From Parvularcula oceani (GTDB lineage: Bacteria; Pseudomonadota; Alphaproteobacteria; Caulobacterales; Parvularculaceae): a stretch of DNA of 64,000 nucleotides. The notes beneath the pieces were generated by a model, which ran no database searches, had not been told where the DNA came from, and saw only the letters and a list, made by a program, of their open reading frames with translations. This document shows positions 36,599 through 44,589 of the stretch, one piece after another. The position numbers and the translations under genes are program-made. The stretch lies in the NCBI RefSeq assembly GCF_000733125.1, contig NZ_JPHU01000011.1:62001-126000 (forward strand), given 5' to 3'. Each line of letters starts with the position of its first letter. Positions within the stretch are counted from its first letter, which is position 1.

Positions 36599-37372
36599 AT
36601 GTCGACAGGCGTTCCCGCTCCCCTCTTTTCGCTTCCGCCGCCCGATGCGGACGCGCCGCATCTCAGCGTCGTCGTGCCCATGCACAACGAAGCCGGCAAT
36701 GCCGGCCGGCTGGTGCGCGAGATCGCCGAGACGCTGTCGGGCCTGAAGATCGAGATCGTCGTGGTCGATGACGCATCCACCGATGCCACGGCCGATGAGC
36801 TGGCGGCGGCCAAGGCGGATGCGCCGCTGCGCGTCCTCCGCCATGGCCGGAATGCCGGGCAGAGCCGCGCGGTGCGCACGGGCATCCTCGCTGCCCGGGC
36901 GCCCGTCATCGCGACGCTGGACGGCGACGGCCAGAACCTGCCTTCGGACATTCCCGCGCTCTATGCGCGGCTGACGCGGGAAGGGGCCCCGCCGCTTCTG
37001 GCCATGGTGGCGGGCGAGCGGCAGGGGCGGCAGGATGCGCGCGCAAAGCTCGTGGCCTCGCGCTACGCCAACAATATCCGTAAGGGCCTGTTGCGGGACG
37101 ATGCCCTCGACACCGGATGCGGGCTCAAGGTCTTCCGGCGGGAAGCCTTTCTCAGGCTTCCCTATTTCGACCATCTGCACCGCTACCTGCCCGCCCTGAT
37201 GCGCCGGGAAGGCTTCACGGTCGAATTCTCTCCCGTCGCGCACAGGCCGCGCGTCGCGGGCGTGTCGAAATACACCAATCTGCAGCGCGGAGCGGTCGCC
37301 ATACGCGACCTGATCGGCGTGACCTGGCTTCTGTCCCGCGCGCGCCAGCCGGAGACGATCGAAGAGGTCTGA
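36599..37372 (+). CDS. GT2 glycosyltransferase, polyprenyl-phosphate sugar synthase type
   Basis: The 257-residue protein has a GT-A fold with LSVVVPMHNEAGNAGRLVRE, IVVVDDASTDATADEL, ATLDGDGQNLPSDIPALYA (metal-binding DxD-type) and LDTGCGLKVFRREAFLRLPY. It resembles Dpm1/ArnC-type enzymes that load a sugar onto a lipid carrier, but lacks C-terminal membrane helices, so it is probably peripheral. With the divergent pair of ArnT-like enzymes it suggests an envelope-glycosylation module. Confidence 0.9.
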   Translation: MSTGVPAPLFSLPPPDADAPHLSVVVPMHNEAGNAGRLVREIAETLSGLKIEIVVVDDASTDATADELAAAKADAPLRVLRHGRNAGQSRAVRTGILAARAPVIATLDGDGQNLPSDIPALYARLTREGAPPLLAMVAGERQGRQDARAKLVASRYANNIRKGLLRDDALDTGCGLKVFRREAFLRLPYFDHLHRYLPALMRREGFTVEFSPVAHRPRVAGVSKYTNLQRGAVAIRDLIGVTWLLSRARQPETIEEV

Positions 37373-37378
37373 GAACCA

Positions 37379-37438
37379 CCTCAAGGCGAAAGAGGTTCTT
37401 GCTTTAGTTTTAGAGCCTTGAGGTCTTCTTCTTTCGCC
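37379..37438. repeat. Two overlapping inverted repeats in the EAL-gene leader
   Basis: CCTCAAGGC (37379-37387) pairs with GCCTTGAGG (37415-37423). GGCGAAAGA (37385-37393) pairs with TCTTTCGCC (37430-37438). The left arms share three bases, so the two stems exclude each other in full-length form. The region lies between the GT2 stop and the PAS-GGDEF-EAL start; T-rich sequence follows the first stem. Confidence 0.5.
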
Positions 37439-37523
37439 CGCTTTCAGGCTTCATTTACGGTGCGTGGCGTAATCATGGCAGGTCCGCGGGCAGGCGGGTG
37501 TGACTCTGAGCGAGGGGTATCCC

Positions 37524-39206
37524 ATGCAGGCGGTTGGGCCAGACACAGTCAAGCTCGCGCTCGAAGCAGCCGGTCAGGGCATGTTCGAGCACGATGCGAG
37601 CACGCGCGACCTTCGTTGGGCCGATCCGGCCGCCGTCGCCTCCGTCCTCGGGGTCGATGACGACGCTCCCACGAATGATTACGGCCTCTTCGCGGACCTC
37701 CTGGCGCCCGAGGACTGCGCCCGTCGCGAGGGCGCCGTGATGTCGGCGCGCGAGAGCGGCGGGTCCTATGCGATCGAATACGCGCTGCGCGGCGAGCGGG
37801 GCGTCCAGCGCTGGATCGAGGAACGCGGCAGCTGGATGCGCTTCGGGGACACCGAACGGCTGATCGGCGTGGTGCGCCGGATCGACGAGCAGAAGAAGCG
37901 CGAGGCGCAGCTGTCCTATCTCGCCTGCTATGACGATCTGACCGGCACGCTGAACCGCGCCCGCACGAAGGAAGAACTGCGCGACGCGCTCGATGCGGCG
38001 CGCGATGGCCGGCCGGCCGCCTATCTCCTCGTCGCCATCGACGACCTCGGCGCCCTCAATGCCGATTTCGGCTTCGACGTGGCCGATCAGGTCATCGTCG
38101 CCACCGCCCAGCGCCTCGCGGCGGTGATCGGCGAACAGGACCGCTGCGGCCGGGTCGCCGGCAGCAAGTTCGGCCTGATCGTCCACGATGCCGACGAGGC
38201 CCGCGTGCGGGCCTGCGCGACGGCCGTGCTGAACGCGCTGCGCGAGGATGTCGTGCCGACCAGCGCAGGCGGCGTCGCCGTGTCGGTCTGCGTCGGCGCA
38301 GCGCAGCTCGGGCCGAATGTCGACAATGCCGATGCCGCTCTGGCAATGGCCGAGGCGGCGCTCGACGAGGCGCGCCAGCTCGGGCCGTCGAGCTGGTCCC
38401 TGTTCAACGAGCGCACGGAGCTGACGACCGTCCGGCGCCGCAATACCGAGATGTCGGACGTCATCCTGACCGCGCTCAACGAGCGGCGCGTCTATCTCGC
38501 CTTCCAGCCCATCGTCCCGGACCTTCACGACCCGCACACGAAATACGAATGCCTGATCCGCATGGCCGGAGAGGGCGGCAAGGAAGTGCCGGCGCCCGCC
38601 TTCATTCCGGCCGCCGAGCGGCTGGGCCTCGTCCACCTGCTCGACCGGCGCGTGCTCGAGCTTGCGACGCAGACCCTGATGCGGGTGCCGGATATCTGCC
38701 TGAACGTGAACCTGTCCTGGGAGACGGTGAAGGACCCGCTCTGGGCCGAAGGCTATATCGCCCATTTGCGGGCGCACCGGCACCTCGCGGACCGCATCAC
38801 GGTGGAGCTGACCGAGACGCAGGTGGTGGACACCATCGAATCCTCGATCGAATTCGTCTCCGAGATCAAGGCGATCGGCGCCAATTTCGCGATCGACGAT
38901 TTCGGCGCGGGCTATACGAGCTTCCGCAATCTCAAGGCGCTCGACATCGACGTCCTCAAGATCGACGGCTCCTTCGTCAGCGGCGTGTCTTCGAGCCGGG
39001 AGAACCAGCTCTTCGTGCGCACCCTGCTCGACCTCGCCCGCAATTTCGGAATGAAGACCGTCGCCGAATGGGTCGACAACGAAGCCGACGCCATGCTCCT
39101 CAAGGGCCTCGGCGTCGATTACCTGCAGGGCTTCCATATCGGCAAGCCTGCGGCCCGGCCCGAATGGTGCGAGCCGACCGGACTGCGAACGCAGGCGGCC
39201 GGTTGA
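37524..39206 (+). CDS. PAS-GGDEF-EAL protein, predicted c-di-GMP phosphodiesterase
   Basis: The 560-residue cytosolic protein has an N-terminal PAS-like domain (about 10-130). A GGDEF domain follows (about 140-300) whose signature is AGSKF at residues 212-216, so it is unlikely to be a cyclase. The C-terminal EAL domain (about 310-545) keeps the key positions: Glu342 in YECLIRM, NVNLS, ELTET, IDDFGAGYTSF, VLKIDGSF, AEWVDN and LQGFHIGKP. It therefore probably hydrolyses c-di-GMP, with PAS sensing and the dead GGDEF as a possible GTP-binding regulator. The ATG start follows GAGGGG; a GTG 24 bases upstream is possible. Confidence 0.9.
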   Translation: MQAVGPDTVKLALEAAGQGMFEHDASTRDLRWADPAAVASVLGVDDDAPTNDYGLFADLLAPEDCARREGAVMSARESGGSYAIEYALRGERGVQRWIEERGSWMRFGDTERLIGVVRRIDEQKKREAQLSYLACYDDLTGTLNRARTKEELRDALDAARDGRPAAYLLVAIDDLGALNADFGFDVADQVIVATAQRLAAVIGEQDRCGRVAGSKFGLIVHDADEARVRACATAVLNALREDVVPTSAGGVAVSVCVGAAQLGPNVDNADAALAMAEAALDEARQLGPSSWSLFNERTELTTVRRRNTEMSDVILTALNERRVYLAFQPIVPDLHDPHTKYECLIRMAGEGGKEVPAPAFIPAAERLGLVHLLDRRVLELATQTLMRVPDICLNVNLSWETVKDPLWAEGYIAHLRAHRHLADRITVELTETQVVDTIESSIEFVSEIKAIGANFAIDDFGAGYTSFRNLKALDIDVLKIDGSFVSGVSSSRENQLFVRTLLDLARNFGMKTVAEWVDNEADAMLLKGLGVDYLQGFHIGKPAARPEWCEPTGLRTQAAG

Positions 39207-39222
39207 GCGGCCGGGCGAGGGG

Positions 39223-40050
39223 CTAGAGGGCGCGTATCCAGGCGCCTGCGCGCGCGATCGCGGCATCCGCCGCCGGGTAGCGGCCCGCGAAGAGCTGGAT
39301 CAGGTGGAAGCCGTCGCGCACGCAAAGCTCGGTGAGAACTCCCGCCAGCGCCGCCGCGCGGGCAAGGCGCAGGCTGTCGTCCAGAAGCACTTCCCGCCTT
39401 CCCACATCGATATGCAGTGGCGGCAGCCGCGAGAGATCCTGGAGCAGCAGGGTCTGCTCTGGATCTTCGGGCCTGATGGCGGAAAAGGCGAGCCGGGCGA
39501 GGGCATCGTCCTGCCCCGCCTCGTTCATCGCATCCTGCGTGCTCTGCCGGCTCCGGCTCTCGGCGTAGTCACGAGCCGTGTTGGGAGAGAACAGGGCGAG
39601 GCCTCTCGCCTTGATCCCGCGCAGAGCGAGGCTGAGGGCGAGATGTCCGCCCGCGCTGTCGCCGGACAGCACGATCTCGCCGCCGAGGCTTTCGGCGATC
39701 GCGGCGGCCGCCTCGCGCTGCGCGGGCCAGAGCGCCTCCGGCGCGAGCGGATAGGCCGGCAGCACGAGTTCGGCCTGCGCCTCTTCTGCCAGTGCCGCTG
39801 CGAAGGCGAGATGGGTTCTCGGCGAGCCGAAGACGTAGCCGCCGCCATGCAGGTGGAGGACCTGCCGCCCCGTCGCCCGTTCCGGGGTGAGGACGATTGC
39901 GCGGTGACCGCCGATCTCGACGTCCTTTCGCGGCACGGCGCGCATCCGGCTTCCCGCTGCGGCAAGCGCTGCGAAGCCTTCCCGCATGGCGCCGGGATCG
40001 CCCTTTACGGGATGCGCCGCGATCAGCGCTTCGAGCTCTTCCTCGGTCAT
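39223..40050 (-). CDS. Alpha/beta hydrolase of the HSL (family IV) esterase type
   Basis: The 275-residue protein has the oxyanion motif HGGGYVFGSPRTH, the nucleophile elbow GDSAGGHLALSLAL, and a catalytic Asp/His pair in HIDVGRREVLLDD and RDGFHLIQLF, all characteristic of hormone-sensitive-lipase-like carboxylesterases. It is the last gene of a coupled operon; its start overlaps the kdsB stop by four bases. The ester substrate is unknown. Confidence 0.9.
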   Translation of the reverse strand: MTEEELEALIAAHPVKGDPGAMREGFAALAAAGSRMRAVPRKDVEIGGHRAIVLTPERATGRQVLHLHGGGYVFGSPRTHLAFAAALAEEAQAELVLPAYPLAPEALWPAQREAAAAIAESLGGEIVLSGDSAGGHLALSLALRGIKARGLALFSPNTARDYAESRSRQSTQDAMNEAGQDDALARLAFSAIRPEDPEQTLLLQDLSRLPPLHIDVGRREVLLDDSLRLARAAALAGVLTELCVRDGFHLIQLFAGRYPAADAAIARAGAWIRAL

Positions 40051-40790
40051 CGGCGCTGCCGCGCGACGAAGCGGGCATAGTCTGCGGGCGTGTCGATGCC
40101 GGGCGCGGCCGGCGGCACGATGGCGGCCGCGATCCTGTGCCCATGTTCCAGAATGCGCAGCTGTTCGAGGCTCTCGGTCCGCTCGAGCGGTGTCCGGGGC
40201 AGCCTCGCAAAGGCCTGGAGCGTTTCCGCCGAGAAGGCGTAGGAGCCGATATGCAGGAGCGGCGCCGCGCCCTCGCCGCGCGGGAAGGGCAGCCGGCTGC
40301 GCGAGAAATAGAGGGCGGATCGGAGGCCGTCTTCATCGGGTTCCGACAGAACGGCCTTCACCGTGTCGGGGTCGTCCGGATCGGCGTCTTGCGGAAAGGC
40401 GCTGACGAGTGTGCTGGCGAAGGCGGGGCGGGCACTCGCCTGCGCCCGCTCGTGGGTCTCGATCAGCGTCTCGATCGCGGCGGGTTCGAGTTCGGGCTCG
40501 TCGCCCTGCACGTTGACGATAATGCGCGCAGGAGTTCCCGCCGCCGCCTCGGCCACCCGGGCGCTGCCGGTGCTATGGCCGGGATCGGTCATCACTGCCG
40601 CCCCGCCAAAGCCAAGAACGGCGCGCTCGATGCGCGCATCATCCGTCGCGACGAGCACCGTCGCGCCGCGCACCCGCGCCGCAGCCTCGTAGACGTGCTG
40701 GATGAGCGGCTTTCCCGTCTCTGCGAGGAGCGGCTTGCCCGGCAGCCGGACGGAGGCATGGCGGGCCGGGATGACGATCAGCACGCTCAA
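40047..40790 (-). CDS. kdsB: 3-deoxy-manno-octulosonate cytidylyltransferase
   Basis: KdsB activates Kdo as CMP-Kdo for lipopolysaccharide inner-core synthesis. The 247-residue product shows IPARHASVRLPGKPLL, VATDDARIERAV, VMTDPGHSTGSARVAEAA, IIVNVQGDEPELEP, LYFSRSRLPFPR and HIGSYAFSAETLQAF. The initiation codon appears to be TTG (40788-40790), overlapping the VanZ-like stop as TTGA; a GTG two codons later is an alternative. The rare start plus overlap implies translational coupling. Confidence 0.94.
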   Translation of the reverse strand: MSVLIVIPARHASVRLPGKPLLAETGKPLIQHVYEAAARVRGATVLVATDDARIERAVLGFGGAAVMTDPGHSTGSARVAEAAAGTPARIIVNVQGDEPELEPAAIETLIETHERAQASARPAFASTLVSAFPQDADPDDPDTVKAVLSEPDEDGLRSALYFSRSRLPFPRGEGAAPLLHIGSYAFSAETLQAFARLPRTPLERTESLEQLRILEHGHRIAAAIVPPAAPGIDTPADYARFVARQRR

Positions 40791-41212
40791 GGCAGAACCT
40801 CGGCCCGCCGAGGCGCGGCGAAGCGCAGCAGGGCCCAGGCGCCGAGGCCCCCGCAGATCAGCCCTGCCGCATTGGCGGCAAGGTCCAGCGGATCGCCGCT
40901 GCGGACACCGCCCAGCGCCTGCAGGATCTCGATCCCGCCGCCATAGGCGAGAAGAACGAGGAGCGTGACGAGCAGCCCCGTCCGGGAACGGGCCCAGGCG
41001 AGAACGCCGACTAGGCCGAGCACGCCGTAGACGAAGCCGTGCGAGAGCTTGTCGCCATAAGCTTCCGTACCGAAGAGAAGGCGCGACAGGATCGCGCCGG
41101 GATCGACGCCGCCCGTCGCATCCGTCGGATTCGCCATCAGGCTGAGGGCAGCGATCCCGAGCGCGAGCACGACCGACAGGAGCCGCAGTGCGGCGGACAG
41201 GATGGCGGGCAT
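40787..41212 (-). CDS. VanZ-like membrane protein
   Basis: The 141-residue protein has four hydrophobic helices. It has the VanZ-like pattern of a conserved charged loop (YGDKLSHGFVYGVLGLVGVL) followed by GGGIEILQALGGVRSGDPLDLAANAAG. VanZ family members are linked to envelope or antibiotic-resistance phenotypes but have no settled reaction. It lies between galE-like (two-base gap) and kdsB (overlap), in an envelope-sugar operon. Confidence 0.8.
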   Translation of the reverse strand: MPAILSAALRLLSVVLALGIAALSLMANPTDATGGVDPGAILSRLLFGTEAYGDKLSHGFVYGVLGLVGVLAWARSRTGLLVTLLVLLAYGGGIEILQALGGVRSGDPLDLAANAAGLICGGLGAWALLRFAAPRRAEVLP

Positions 41213-41214
41213 GG

Positions 41215-42213
41215 TCAGGCTGCCGTTTCGCCTTCGGCCGGAACCGATTTCTGGGTGTCTTCCCACTCGATCGCGCTGCGCACGATCAGGTCGATATCGT
41301 CGAAGCGCGGCGCCCAGCCGAGCAGGGTGCGGATCTTGGCATCGTCCGCGATCAGCTGGGGCGGATCGCCCGGCCGCCGTGGCGCGATGACGGTGGGCAG
41401 CGGGCGGCCGGTCACCCGCTCCACCGCGGAAACCACCTCGCGCACCGAGACACCTTCGCCATAGCCGCAATTGAGAACCGCGGAGGGGCCGCCGCGCCGC
41501 AGATAGTCGAGCGCGGCCATATGCGCATCGGCCATGTCGGAGACGTGCAGGTAATCCCGGATCGGAGTGCCGTCGGGCGTTTCGTAATCGTCGCCGTAAA
41601 TGCGCAGGGGCTCTGCCCTCGTGCCGACCGCGATCTGCGCGGCGGCCTTGATCAGGTGGCGCGGCTTCCCGGTCTCTCCGGCACGGCCCAGGGGGTCGGC
41701 CCCTGCGACGTTGAAATAGCGCAGCGTCGCCGTGGTGAAGCCAGCGGCGGCAGCCGTGTCGGAGACGATGCGCTCGGCCATGCCCATGGCCGCGCCATAA
41801 GGAGAGATCGGCCGCAGCGGCGTCTCTTCCTTGATCGGCATCCGGTCGGGGACGCCATAGACCGAGGCCGTCGAGGACAAGACGAAGCGCGCGACACCGG
41901 CCTGCGTTGCCGCGCGGGCCAGCAGCAGCACCTCCTGCAGGGTGTCCTCATATTCGTGCAAGGGATCGTCGAGCGAGCCGTTGACCTGGCCGGAGCCGGC
42001 GAAATGAACGATCTCCCGAACCTCCCGCGCGCGGAGGAGCGCGGTGAGCCCGTCGGTATCCAGCGCTGCGAGATCGTGGACCGGCATGTCGTCGAGCGCC
42101 GGCAGCGAAGCCGCGCCGGCATTAAGGGCGAGCGCGGGCTGCCCTCTGTCGCGCAGGGACAGCAGCATCTGCGTCCCCAGATATCCGGCAGCCCCTGTCA
42201 CGGCCGTGGTCAT
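41215..42213 (-). CDS. UDP-glucose 4-epimerase-like protein with altered YxxxK
   Basis: The 332-residue extended SDR protein resembles GalE: VTGAAGYLGTQMLLSL, HFAGSGQVNGSLDDP, FVLSSTASVYGVPD, LRYFNVAGADP, IYGDDYETPDGTPIRDYLHV and VLNCGYGEGVSVREVV. The catalytic Tyr is residue 139 in SPYGAAMG, but the lysine expected four residues later is Met143, encoded by ATG at 41785-41787. The loss of this lysine questions epimerase activity or implies a different mechanism or role. It is the first gene of the operon with VanZ-like, kdsB and an esterase. Confidence 0.85.
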   Translation of the reverse strand: MTTAVTGAAGYLGTQMLLSLRDRGQPALALNAGAASLPALDDMPVHDLAALDTDGLTALLRAREVREIVHFAGSGQVNGSLDDPLHEYEDTLQEVLLLARAATQAGVARFVLSSTASVYGVPDRMPIKEETPLRPISPYGAAMGMAERIVSDTAAAAGFTTATLRYFNVAGADPLGRAGETGKPRHLIKAAAQIAVGTRAEPLRIYGDDYETPDGTPIRDYLHVSDMADAHMAALDYLRRGGPSAVLNCGYGEGVSVREVVSAVERVTGRPLPTVIAPRRPGDPPQLIADDAKIRTLLGWAPRFDDIDLIVRSAIEWEDTQKSVPAEGETAA

Positions 42214-42347
42214 GATCGCCTCGTGCCCTCGGAAACCCTACCCCCCCCGTAGAGGCATCGCGGCCATCCGCAAAGCCCGGCATGCAATTCCGCCCGAATC
42301 GGCGCTTGTTCCTCGACGTTGCCGCGCTGGTGCGGCAAACTGTCAAC

Positions 42348-43067
42348 ATGCTGAATGCAATGGGATCCGGGGCACGCCGCGATGACGCGGTTCTGGCGGC
42401 GATCGGGGACGTGCATGGCTGCGCGGACCTCCTGCGCCGGCTCATCGAGCGGGTCGAGGAGCGGTTCGCCGGCCGCCGCCTCCGCTTCGTGCTGCTCGGA
42501 GACTATGTCGACCGGGGACCGGACAGCCGCGGCGTGCTCGACGCGCTGCTCGCGCTCAGGGCGCGCCGCCCGGACAGCGTCTTCCTCAAGGGCAATCACG
42601 AGCAGGCCATGCTCGATTTCCTCGGTGCGGGAGAGGCCGCGGCCGCGTGGCTGCATTGGGGCGGAGAGGAGACGCTGGCGAGCTACGGCGTCTCCGCCGC
42701 GCCGCCGCTGGAGCCCGCCGAGCTGCAGATGCGGCTCGCAGAGGCTCTGCCGGACGTCCACTTCGCGCTCCTCATGGACCTGCCGCTCTTTCATCGAGAG
42801 GGGCGCTACCTCTTCGTGCATGCCGGCCTGAACCCCGAAAGACCGCTCGAGGAGCAGGAAGAGCGCGACCTGCTGTGGATCCGGGATGCGTTCTACCGCA
42901 AGGGCAAGAACCGCTTCGGCGATCTCGTGGTCGTGCACGGGCATACCCCGGTCCCCACGCCCGAGGACCTGTCCTGGCGGGTCAATGTCGATACCGGCGC
43001 GGTCTGGTCATCCCGGCTGAGCGCGCTCTGCCTCGATGGCGAAGAGCGGATCTTCCTTTCGACCTGA
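42348..43067 (+). CDS. PPP-family metallophosphoesterase (serine/threonine phosphatase or ApaH-like)
   Basis: The complete set of metallophosphoesterase motifs is present in order: IGDVHGCADLL, LLGDYVDRGPDSRG, LKGNHEQAMLDF, FVHAGLNP and VVHGHTPVPTP. This places it among bacterial PPP phosphatases/ApaH-like proteins of about 240 residues. The start is uncertain: ATGs at 42282, 42348 and 42360 are in frame and none has a good ribosome site; 42348 gives a family-like N-terminus. An eight-C run lies upstream at 42241-42248. Confidence 0.88.
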   Translation: MLNAMGSGARRDDAVLAAIGDVHGCADLLRRLIERVEERFAGRRLRFVLLGDYVDRGPDSRGVLDALLALRARRPDSVFLKGNHEQAMLDFLGAGEAAAAWLHWGGEETLASYGVSAAPPLEPAELQMRLAEALPDVHFALLMDLPLFHREGRYLFVHAGLNPERPLEEQEERDLLWIRDAFYRKGKNRFGDLVVVHGHTPVPTPEDLSWRVNVDTGAVWSSRLSALCLDGEERIFLST

Positions 43068-43074
43068 AGGGGCG

Positions 43075-43638
43075 TCAGCCCTCCCTTCGCAGGAAGCGGA
43101 TCGCCGTGTCGCCGAAGAGGCGCTCGTCCTCGAGGACGAAGCCCGCCTCCTCCGGTGCGGCCTCGGCCCTGCCCTGCTCTGCGATGACCGGCGCGCCGGC
43201 TGCCAGCCAGTCGCCGTCGCGCAGGGATGCGAGGGCGGCGGGCAGGAGGTCCTGCCCGTAAGGCGGATCGAGAAAGGCGAGGGTGAAAGGCCCGCCCATG
43301 CCTGTCGGCCGCGTGCCGAGGCTGGTGGCGGAGCGGCGGTGCAGGCGGGTGATGCCGTTCAGGCCCAGCGTCTCGCAGTTCTCGCGGATCGCGCCGCGCG
43401 CGGCGGAGGCGGTCTCGACGAAGAGGCAGAACGCCCCGCCGCGGCTGATCGTTTCGATGCCGAGCGCGCCCGACCCCGCGAAGAGGTCGAGGACGCGCGC
43501 GCCTTCGAGCGCCACCCCCTCGCGATGGGCGAGGATGTTGAAGAGGGATTCGCGCGTGCGGTCGGTGGTCGGGCGCGTGGCCATGCCTTTCGGGGCTTTC
43601 AGGGGCCGCCCGCCGAACCTGCCGCCGACGACGCGCAT
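43075..43638 (-). CDS. rsmD: 16S rRNA (guanine-966 N2)-methyltransferase RsmD
   Basis: The 187-residue protein begins MRVVGGRFGGRPLKAPKG and has TRPTTDRTRESLFNIL, the SAM-binding VLDLFAGSGALGIETISRG, and the catalytic LAFLDPPYGQDLL motif of N2-guanine methyltransferases. It methylates 16S rRNA during 30S assembly. It overlaps the rluB stop by one base, so the two RNA-modification genes are coupled. Confidence 0.95.
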   Translation of the reverse strand: MRVVGGRFGGRPLKAPKGMATRPTTDRTRESLFNILAHREGVALEGARVLDLFAGSGALGIETISRGGAFCLFVETASAARGAIRENCETLGLNGITRLHRRSATSLGTRPTGMGGPFTLAFLDPPYGQDLLPAALASLRDGDWLAAGAPVIAEQGRAEAAPEEAGFVLEDERLFGDTAIRFLRREG

Positions 43639-44420
43639 CAGAGGCCGAGCTGCGCGGAGAGCTTCGCCCCGAGCTGCTCCTTCAGCTGCTTGCCCGGCAC
43701 CTCCTCGACCGCGCCCTTTTCGAGGCCGCCGAGCTGGAAGGGGCCATAGGCCGTGCGGATCAGCCGGTTCACCGTCAGCCCCAGATGCCGCAGGATCGCG
43801 CGGACCTCGCGGTTCTTGCCCTCTGTGATCGACAGGGTGATCCAGACATTGCCGCCCTGGACCTGGTCGAGCTTGGCCGAGATCGGCCCGTAGCGGACCC
43901 CGTCGATCTCAACGCCGCCCGACAGCGCATCGAGCGCCTCCTGCCCGACCCGGCCGTAGGCCCGCGCCCGGTAGCGCCGCCGCCAGCCATTGGATGGCAG
44001 CTCGAGCGCGCGCGACAGGCCGCCATCATTGGTCAGGAGGAGCAGGCCTTCCGTCGTCAGGTCGAGGCGCCCGACCGAGAGGACGCGGCCGAGGCCCGGG
44101 GGCAGCGCGTCGAAGACGGTGGGGCGCCCCTGCGGATCCTTGTGCGTCGTCACCAGCCCGTCGGGCTTGTGATAGCGCCACAGCCGCGCGGGCGCCTTGC
44201 CGCCGACCCTGTCGCCGTCGAAGCGGATATCCTCCTCGCCGGTGACGAGGAAGGCGGGGCTGTCGAGGGTCTGGCCGTCGACCGTGATCCGCCGCTGCGC
44301 GATGAGGCGTTCGGCCTCGCGGCGGGAGGCGATGCCCGCCCGCGCGAGGAATTTCGCGATCCGTTCGCCCTTCGAAGGCGTATTCACGCCGTCGTGATCC
44401 TTCGTTGGAATGTCGTTCAT
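43638..44420 (-). CDS. rluB: RsuA/RluB-family pseudouridine synthase
   Basis: The 260-residue protein has an N-terminal S4 RNA-binding domain (RIAKFLARAGIASRREAERL). The synthase domain carries the catalytic Asp in SVGRLDLTTEGLLLLTNDG, then WRRRYRARAYGRV and the C-terminal EGKNREVRAILRHLGLTVNR. RluB, which modifies U2605 of 23S rRNA, is the likely orthologue from its length and its pairing with rsmD, but other RsuA-family specificities are possible. Confidence 0.9.
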   Translation of the reverse strand: MNDIPTKDHDGVNTPSKGERIAKFLARAGIASRREAERLIAQRRITVDGQTLDSPAFLVTGEEDIRFDGDRVGGKAPARLWRYHKPDGLVTTHKDPQGRPTVFDALPPGLGRVLSVGRLDLTTEGLLLLTNDGGLSRALELPSNGWRRRYRARAYGRVGQEALDALSGGVEIDGVRYGPISAKLDQVQGGNVWITLSITEGKNREVRAILRHLGLTVNRLIRTAYGPFQLGGLEKGAVEEVPGKQLKEQLGAKLSAQLGL

Positions 44421-44589
44421 TCCCCGTCGCTACGGCGGAGAAGGCGGAACGGCAAGCCTCGGCCTATCCTGCGAGGGCGTAAGGAGCGGAAATGCGCTTT
44501 TGCGTGTTAGGGTCGCGGCAAGTCGCTCGCGAGGGGCGATGAAAAGCAGTTGGGCAAAATCTCGAAAAGAGGGGATGAGGAGCTCAGGA

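Noticed and set aside
35084-37384. Open frame of about 766 codons antisense/alternate to the glycosyltransferases
   Set aside because: It crosses two genes in opposite orientations and is rich in Arg/Pro/Ala, typical of a shadow frame.
42241-42248. Eight-C tract as a phase-variation switch for the phosphatase gene
   Set aside because: It is outside the coding frame and too far from clear promoter elements, and a single short tract is weak evidence.
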